From Chloroflexota bacterium (GTDB lineage Bacteria > Chloroflexota > Anaerolineae > J036 > Brachytrichaceae), in contig JAKALH010000104.1 in assembly GCA_021813225.1 (NCBI GenBank), positions 1-8,522 of the forward strand: DNA of 8,522 nt, written 5' to 3'. The notes beneath the pieces were generated by a model. It was not told the origin of the DNA. It did no database searches and saw nothing but the letters and a program-made list of their open reading frames with translations. A program made the translations under genes and the position numbers. Of this stretch, positions 5,116 through 8,522 are shown piece after piece (the stretch's first letter is position 1; the number at the start of each line of letters is the position of its first letter).

Positions 5116-5904
5116 GTGTTATTCCTGAAGCTGGGCGGATCGCTCATCACCGACAAAACGCACGACAACACGCCGCGCCCGGATGTCATCCGCCGGCTGG
5201 CAGCGGAGATCGCCGCGCACCTCGCTGCACACCCCGGACCCGTCCTGATCGGCCACGGCAGCGGCTCATTCGGGCACGCCGCCGCAAAGCGCTACGGCAC
5301 ACGCGACGGCGTCCGCAGTGCGCAGGACTGGCGGGGGTTTGCCGAAGTGTCGGTCGTGGCGGCGCGCCTCAATCGCCTCGTCGCGGATGCGTTGCACGAC
5401 GCCGGCGTGCCGGTGGTCGGCGTGGCGCCGTCGGCATCGGCGCGCTGCGAAGATGGCCGGTTGGTGAGCCTCGATACGCGCCTGATCCGCGCCGCGCTGG
5501 AGCACGGCCTCGTGCCGCTCGTCATGGGCGATGTGGCGCTGGACGACGCGCGCGGCGGCACGATCGTCTCCACCGAGGAAGTCTTCGCATATCTGGCCGG
5601 CGTCCTGCCCGTCCAGCGCATTCTGCTGGCCGGCGAGACCGGCGGCGTATACCGCGACCCGGCGCGGTTTGATGTCATTACGCGTATCACCCCGCGGACA
5701 TGGGCGGCTGTACAGGGCGGCGTGGGCGGTTCGCACGGCGCCGATGTGACCGGCGGCATGGCCGGGAAGGTGCGCGATATGTTGAACCTCGTCTCCGCGC
5801 ATCCGCACCTGAAGGTGTGGATATTTTCCGGCGCTGACGGCAACCTGGCGCGCGCACTGGCCGGCGCGCCCGGCGGCACACTCGTCGAAGCCGACCCCGC
5901 ATAG
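5116..5904 (+). CDS. Isopentenyl phosphate kinase
   Basis: A 262-residue amino-acid-kinase-fold protein, expected to phosphorylate isopentenyl phosphate with ATP to isopentenyl diphosphate, the last step of the alternative mevalonate route. FLKLGGSLIT (3-12) has Lys5 and the glycine loop, and Lys14 follows. GHGSGSFGH (46-54) ends in His54, matching the substrate-binding histidine that separates isopentenyl phosphate kinases from other members of the fold. GDV (138-140) and DVTGGMAGKV (210-219) with Lys218 form the nucleotide site. The length matches the archaeal enzymes (about 245-265). Bacterial examples are uncommon; the Chloroflexota member from Roseiflexus castenholzii is characterised together with a phosphomevalonate decarboxylase. 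No other pathway gene is in this window. Translation is taken to start at GTG 5116. The carboxypeptidase gene follows at 23 bp, probably cotranscribed. Confidence 0.92.
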   Translation: MLFLKLGGSLITDKTHDNTPRPDVIRRLAAEIAAHLAAHPGPVLIGHGSGSFGHAAAKRYGTRDGVRSAQDWRGFAEVSVVAARLNRLVADALHDAGVPVVGVAPSASARCEDGRLVSLDTRLIRAALEHGLVPLVMGDVALDDARGGTIVSTEEVFAYLAGVLPVQRILLAGETGGVYRDPARFDVITRITPRTWAAVQGGVGGSHGADVTGGMAGKVRDMLNLVSAHPHLKVWIFSGADGNLARALAGAPGGTLVEADPA

Positions 5905-5927
5905 CCGCGTGGCCTGCCCGCGTTGAG

Positions 5928-7664
5928 ATGCCCATGAGACGCATCACTGCACTCATCATCGCCGTGGCCCTGTTCAGCACCGCCAGCGGCAGGACGACCG
6001 CGGCGGCGACGCTGCCGCCCCTGTATGTGTTGCGTGTCTATGTGCCCACGGCGCAGGATGTGACACGATTAACCAGCGGCGGATGGGATGTGCTGGAAGC
6101 GCGCGGGATGATCGGCGGCGTCCCTTACCTGCTGGTGATGGGCGGCGACGCGACCGCCGCACGCCTGCGCGAGCAGGGCTTCCGCGTCGAGATTGACCAC
6201 GCCGAGCCGATGACCGGCCCGCTGGCGCCATCGACATATGACGGCGGATACCGCACGGTCGCGGAGCACTACCAGCACCTGGACACAGTCGCTACATTGC
6301 ACCCCGATCTGGCGTTGACGGTCACCTATGGCGTCTCGTGGTTGAAGGCGCAGGGCAGCGGCGGCTATGACCTGCGCGCCATCTGCATCACAAAAAGGCA
6401 GCCTAGCGACTGCGCGCCGGCGCCCGGCGGCAAGCCGCGCTTCTTTATGATGGCAGCCATCCACGCGCGCGAACTCACGGCCGCGGAGCTGGCCTGGCGC
6501 TGGATCGACCTGCTGGTGAACGGCTACGGCGTCGATGCCGACATCACCGCGCTGCTGAACAACAGCGAGATGTGGGTGGTGCCGCTGGCTAACCCCGACG
6601 GGCGCGCCATTGTCGAGCGGGGCGGCAGCGCCCCTTACATGCAGCGCAAGAACGCGAACAACACGCTGGGCGCCTGCAGCACGCCGGGCGCGTACGACTA
6701 CTCATATAACCAGCCCGGCGTAGACCTGAATCGCAATGCCAGTTTCCAGTGGGGCGTCTCCGGCGCCAGCACCTATCCATGCGACCAGACCTACCAGGGC
6801 GCCGGCGCGGCCTCTGAGCCGGAAGAGCAGGCGCTGGAGACGTTGATGACGGGTCTGTTCGGACGCCAGCGCATACCCACTGACACCAACGGGCTGGCGG
6901 CGGTGCCGATTACCGCCACGGGCGTCATGCTCACGCTGCACAGCTACAGCGACCAGGTGCTCCTGCCGTGGGGCTACACCAGCGACCACGCACCCAACGA
7001 TGCCAGCCTGCGTGCGCTGGCGTTCCACATGAGTTTCTACAACCACTACATGACCGGCCAGCCTGGCGAGGTGCTCTATGCAGCCAGCGGCACCAGCGAC
7101 GACTGGGCCTACGGAGTGCTGGGCGTGCCGGGCTTCACCTTCGAGGTGGGGCCGCTGAGCGGCATCTGCGCCGACTTTGCGCCCCCCTACTCCTGCCAGG
7201 ACGATACGTTCTGGCCGCTGAACCGCGCAGCCTTTTTGTACGCGGCGAAGGTGGCGCGCCAGCCTTACGCGCTGGCGCTCGGTCCCACCGTCAGCGTGCC
7301 GCAGAGCGCCCTCGTCGCGCCGCTGGGGGCGTCGGCGGTGTTCACGGCGCTGGTGGCAGCGGATACTCTGGGAGCCAATGGCATAGGACGCCCGACGCCT
7401 GCCGGCATCGGTGCAGCGCAGTACAGCATCGACGCGCCGCCGTGGTTGACGACCACGACCCCTTATAGTATGAGCGCTGCAGGCGGGTCGTTCGGTCTTC
7501 CGGAAGTGACCGTGTCGGGAACCATCACAGCGGGGTTGCCGGCAGGTCTGCATCTGTTATACGTGCGCGGGCGGGACATCAACGGCAACTGGGGGCCGTT
7601 CACGGCGCGCTGGCTGCTGGTGCCGCGAACTGAACTCCGTTTGATTGCCGTCATGAGAAATTGA
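5928..7664 (+). CDS. Secreted zinc carboxypeptidase, M14 family, with C-terminal Ig-like domain
   Basis: A 578-residue exported metallopeptidase expected to remove C-terminal residues from peptides outside the cell. Residues 1-27 form a signal peptide (MRRITALIIAVALF core, then AAA). Residues about 30-100 resemble an M14 propeptide, and the catalytic domain spans about 105-445. Zinc ligands are His179 and Glu182 (HARE) and His338 (TLHSY). Arg269 in DLNRN binds the substrate carboxylate, Tyr395 is the likely tyrosine and Glu406 in FTFEVG is the catalytic base, so the site is complete. Cysteine pairs 153/162, 250/285 and 414/423 suggest disulfides. Residues about 453-565 form a beta-rich domain ending in YVRGRDINGNWGP, followed by a short tail RLIAVMRN. 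Specificity is not predictable. ATG 5928 and 5934 are both possible; the second gives a cleaner signal peptide. No strong Shine-Dalgarno site is visible; it lies 23 bp behind isopentenyl phosphate kinase. Confidence 0.93.
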   Translation: MPMRRITALIIAVALFSTASGRTTAAATLPPLYVLRVYVPTAQDVTRLTSGGWDVLEARGMIGGVPYLLVMGGDATAARLREQGFRVEIDHAEPMTGPLAPSTYDGGYRTVAEHYQHLDTVATLHPDLALTVTYGVSWLKAQGSGGYDLRAICITKRQPSDCAPAPGGKPRFFMMAAIHARELTAAELAWRWIDLLVNGYGVDADITALLNNSEMWVVPLANPDGRAIVERGGSAPYMQRKNANNTLGACSTPGAYDYSYNQPGVDLNRNASFQWGVSGASTYPCDQTYQGAGAASEPEEQALETLMTGLFGRQRIPTDTNGLAAVPITATGVMLTLHSYSDQVLLPWGYTSDHAPNDASLRALAFHMSFYNHYMTGQPGEVLYAASGTSDDWAYGVLGVPGFTFEVGPLSGICADFAPPYSCQDDTFWPLNRAAFLYAAKVARQPYALALGPTVSVPQSALVAPLGASAVFTALVAADTLGANGIGRPTPAGIGAAQYSIDAPPWLTTTTPYSMSAAGGSFGLPEVTVSGTITAGLPAGLHLLYVRGRDINGNWGPFTARWLLVPRTELRLIAVMRN

Positions 7665-7692
7665 ACGAGTATTATGTCCGTAATCGTTGGTC

Positions 7693-7842
7693 ATGGTTGG
7701 CGCAGCCGCCTTTTACCAATATCAGTTGCTGCTGGGTGCGCTGCGCGGCATCCGCGGCATCGAACGCGCAGGACATCTGATACGTGAGGCAAAAACCTAT
7801 AGACAATTCCCGCAAGCTGTGTACAATGTGCGCGTCTGTTGA
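7693..7842 (+). CDS. Possible 49-residue small protein (doubtful)
   Basis: An ATG-initiated frame encodes 49 residues of natural-looking composition, including AFYQYQLLLGALRGIRGIE and a basic/aromatic tail ending in VYNVRVC. The frames around it give arginine-rich nonsense. A TATTAT at 7670-7675 lies 17 nt upstream, the same geometry as at the GalT-like gene, and there is no Shine-Dalgarno site. Against it, G/C use at third positions is clearly lower than in neighbouring genes, and its last codons overlap the predicted RRM promoter. It could be a decayed gene remnant. No family is recognised. Confidence 0.25.
   Translation: MVGAAAFYQYQLLLGALRGIRGIERAGHLIREAKTYRQFPQAVYNVRVC
7800..7827 (+). 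promoter_or_regulatory. Promoter of the RRM gene leader (TAGACA-16-TACAAT)
   Basis: A -35-like TAGACA (7800-7805) and a -10 TACAAT (7822-7827) are separated by 16 bp, the best two-element promoter in the window. Transcription should begin near 7834, giving a long structured leader ahead of the RRM gene or a separate short RNA ending at the terminator at 7884-7915. Confidence 0.6.
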
Positions 7843-7916
7843 AATCAGGGGACACAATCATCAGGTTCGATCTGGCTTACAGGCCGCCTGGGTTCAAAAT
7901 CCCGGACGGTTTTTTG
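7834..7916 (+). ncRNA. Candidate small RNA or attenuated leader transcript (about 80 nt)
   Basis: The interval is bounded by a predicted promoter (-10 at 7822-7827) and an intrinsic terminator (T-run 7910-7915), so a discrete RNA of about 80 nt is expected unless the terminator is bypassed. A competing pairing of CAGG (7862-7865) with CCTG (7887-7890) would use part of the terminator's 5' arm and could act as an antiterminator. It matches no riboswitch or small-RNA family that I recognise. Confidence 0.4.
7884..7915 (+). terminator. Intrinsic terminator/attenuator in the RRM gene leader
   Basis: Arms CCGCCTGGG (7884-7892) and CCCGGACGG (7901-7909) pair with one C-A mismatch and one G-U wobble around an 8-nt loop, directly followed by six T (7910-7915). 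The order GC-rich stem then T-run is the classic rho-independent form. It lies after the RRM promoter and 107 bp before the RRM start codon, so it would cut off the gene unless it is overridden. Confidence 0.7.
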
Positions 7917-7980
7917 TTGGGACGGCTCCAAATGACGCGTCGCGCCGGATTTCGCAGCGCCTATTTCCCACCGCTGACGC

Positions 7981-7994
7981 CGCCGGAAACGGCG
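7981..7994 (+). other. GAAA-tetraloop hairpin in the RRM gene leader
   Basis: A perfect 5-bp stem (CGCCG 7981-7985, CGGCG 7990-7994) closes a GAAA loop, a stable GNRA tetraloop that often docks in tertiary contacts or binds protein. It lies 10 bp upstream of the ribosome-binding hairpin. It may be chance in GC-rich DNA. Confidence 0.4.
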
Positions 7995-8004
7995 CAGCCT
8001 GCAT

Positions 8005-8023
8005 TCGATCGTAGGAGGATCGA
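8005..8023 (+). promoter_or_regulatory. Shine-Dalgarno site displayed in a hairpin loop before the RRM gene
   Basis: A strong AGGAGG (8013-8018) sits 4 nt before the ATG at 8023. CGATC (8006-8010) and GATCG (8018-8022) form a stem, extendable by T8005-A8023, with GTAGGAG in the loop. The hairpin therefore ends at the start codon and presents or restricts the ribosome binding site. This is the strongest ribosome binding site in the window. Confidence 0.6.
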
Positions 8024-8370
8024 TGAATAGTAAGTTGTTCGTTGGCAATCTGGCTTATAACACAACCGAGGAGGAGTTGCGCGAGCTCTTTGGTCAGGCG
8101 GGGACGATTCGCGCAGTGACGATTCCGATGGATCGTGCGACCGACAGGCCGCGCGGGTTTGCCTTCGTGGAGATGGACAGCCCGGCCGAGGCGCAGAAGG
8201 CGATTTCCATGTGTAACGGCCAGATGCTGGGCGGACGCCAGATCAACGTCAACGAGGCGCGGCCGCCGGAACAGCGCGGGGGCGCCGGCGGCGGGCGCGA
8301 CTTCGGTGGCGGCGGTCGCGACCGCGATCGCGGCGACCGCCGCGGCGGGCGCAACGATCGGCGCTACTAA
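8023..8370 (+). CDS. RRM-domain glycine-rich RNA-binding protein
   Basis: A 115-residue cytoplasmic single-strand RNA-binding protein. One RNA recognition motif spans residues about 3-80: RNP2 is LFVGNL (5-10) and RNP1 is RGFAFVEM (44-51), with the aromatic residues that stack on RNA in place (Phe6, Phe46, Phe48). The tail from about 82 is rich in Gly, Arg and Asp (RGG-like) and flexible. Such short bacterial RRM proteins resemble cyanobacterial Rbp proteins and plant glycine-rich proteins, several of which are cold-induced; a role in RNA chaperoning or stability is inference. The start is fixed by AGGAGG at 4-nt spacing. The gene stands alone with a long structured leader and its own terminator, which suggests post-transcriptional, perhaps autogenous, control. 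Confidence 0.95.
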   Translation: MNSKLFVGNLAYNTTEEELRELFGQAGTIRAVTIPMDRATDRPRGFAFVEMDSPAEAQKAISMCNGQMLGGRQINVNEARPPEQRGGAGGGRDFGGGGRDRDRGDRRGGRNDRRY

Positions 8371-8400
8371 AGAGCGACCTTCAATACAGTCGGTTCCAGG

Positions 8401-8436
8401 AAGGCTCCAGGTTCTACACCCGGAGCCTTTTGCTTT
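8401..8436 (+). terminator. Intrinsic terminator of the RRM gene
   Basis: AAGGCTCC (8401-8408) pairs perfectly with GGAGCCTT (8422-8429); the stem extends inward by two G-C pairs past an A-C mismatch. T-rich sequence (TTTTGCTTTT, 8428-8437) overlaps and follows the stem. It begins 31 bp after the RRM stop and separates this gene from the next. Confidence 0.85.
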
Positions 8437-8488
8437 TCCGGCGGAACTTTCCGCGGCGACGCGGCGTCACTACACAGGGAGAATGATG

Positions 8489-8522
8489 ATGAAGAAGCTA
8501 CTGTTCAGTCTGATCTCGATGA
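8489..8522 (+). CDS. Start of a probable exported or membrane protein (partial)
   Basis: Three consecutive ATG codons (8483, 8486, 8489) are followed by codons for KKLLFSLISM, a basic-then-hydrophobic beginning typical of a signal peptide or first membrane segment. AGGGAG (8476-8481) is spaced 7 nt from the third ATG, which favours 8489; the other two are too close. The window ends after 11 codons, so nothing more can be said about its identity. Confidence 0.6.
   Translation, partial: MKKLLFSLISM

Larger units (their letters stand above)
7665..8022 (+). other. Intergenic leader region of the RRM gene
   Basis: This 358-bp stretch has no confirmed gene. In order it holds a possible small ORF (7693-7842), a promoter (7800-7827) inside that ORF's 3' end, a predicted intrinsic terminator (7884-7915), a GAAA-tetraloop hairpin (7981-7994) and a hairpin whose loop carries the RRM gene's Shine-Dalgarno site (8005-8023). 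From the predicted start near 7834 the leader of the RRM message would be about 190 nt, in contrast to the leaderless genes nearby. No terminator for the carboxypeptidase unit is visible at its start. Confidence 0.7.

Noticed and set aside
6702..7553. A 283-codon minus-strand frame inside the carboxypeptidase gene
   Set aside because: It overlaps the catalytic domain antisense and is rich in R, H, G and Q without recognisable domains.
7861..7915. tRNA gene suggested by GGTTCAAAATCCC, which resembles a T-arm
   Set aside because: The T-stem has a mismatch and a wobble, no matching 5' acceptor strand or anticodon arm lies about 60 nt upstream, and the element ends in a T-run. It is better read as a terminator.

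Overview
The window is GC-rich, densely coded bacterial DNA with eight complete protein genes, gene fragments at both ends, and one unusually structured intergenic region. The best guess for the source is a Chloroflexota (Anaerolineae- or Roseiflexus-like) bacterium. That guess rests on a bacterial isopentenyl phosphate kinase, high GC, -10 boxes placed directly against start codons (leaderless style), and degenerate heptamer repeats. No phylogenetic marker was available, so the assignment is inference.

Layout. Positions 1-84 look like the 3' end of an upstream gene. A plus-strand nucleoside hydrolase follows (103-1008). It converges on a minus-strand block across a bidirectional terminator hairpin (1014-1046). 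Read in its own direction, the block is: SAM methyltransferase (4956-4117), GalT/HIT-type nucleotidyltransferase (3964-2876), ROK-family sugar kinase (2838-1867) and TIM-barrel sugar isomerase/epimerase (1821-1063). Divergent from the methyltransferase on the plus strand are isopentenyl phosphate kinase (5116-5904) and a secreted M14 zinc carboxypeptidase (5928-7664). A 358-bp gap (7665-8022) holds a possible 49-codon ORF, a promoter, an intrinsic terminator/attenuator and two small hairpins. It leads into an RRM-type glycine-rich RNA-binding protein (8023-8370), which has its own terminator. The window ends in the first codons of a probable exported protein.

How the genes work together. GalT-like transferase, ROK kinase and TIM-barrel isomerase look like a small sugar-handling unit. 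The nucleoside hydrolase, which releases ribose, faces it across the terminator. Isopentenyl phosphate kinase points to an alternative (phosphomevalonate-decarboxylase) mevalonate route elsewhere in the genome. The carboxypeptidase is an extracellular scavenging enzyme. The RRM gene appears to be under leader-RNA control.

The most interesting non-coding signals are three. First, four genes carry a TAYAAT -10 box 6-7 nt before the start codon, implying leaderless mRNAs, while genes inside operons or with long leaders have Shine-Dalgarno sites. Second, two perfectly phased arrays of a degenerate 7-bp repeat (RGNCAGA) lie in inverted orientation on either side of the methyltransferase, with two further units beside the GalT promoter. 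Third, a strong intrinsic terminator sits between the RRM gene's promoter and its start codon, which means either an attenuated leader or a separate small RNA of about 80 nt.
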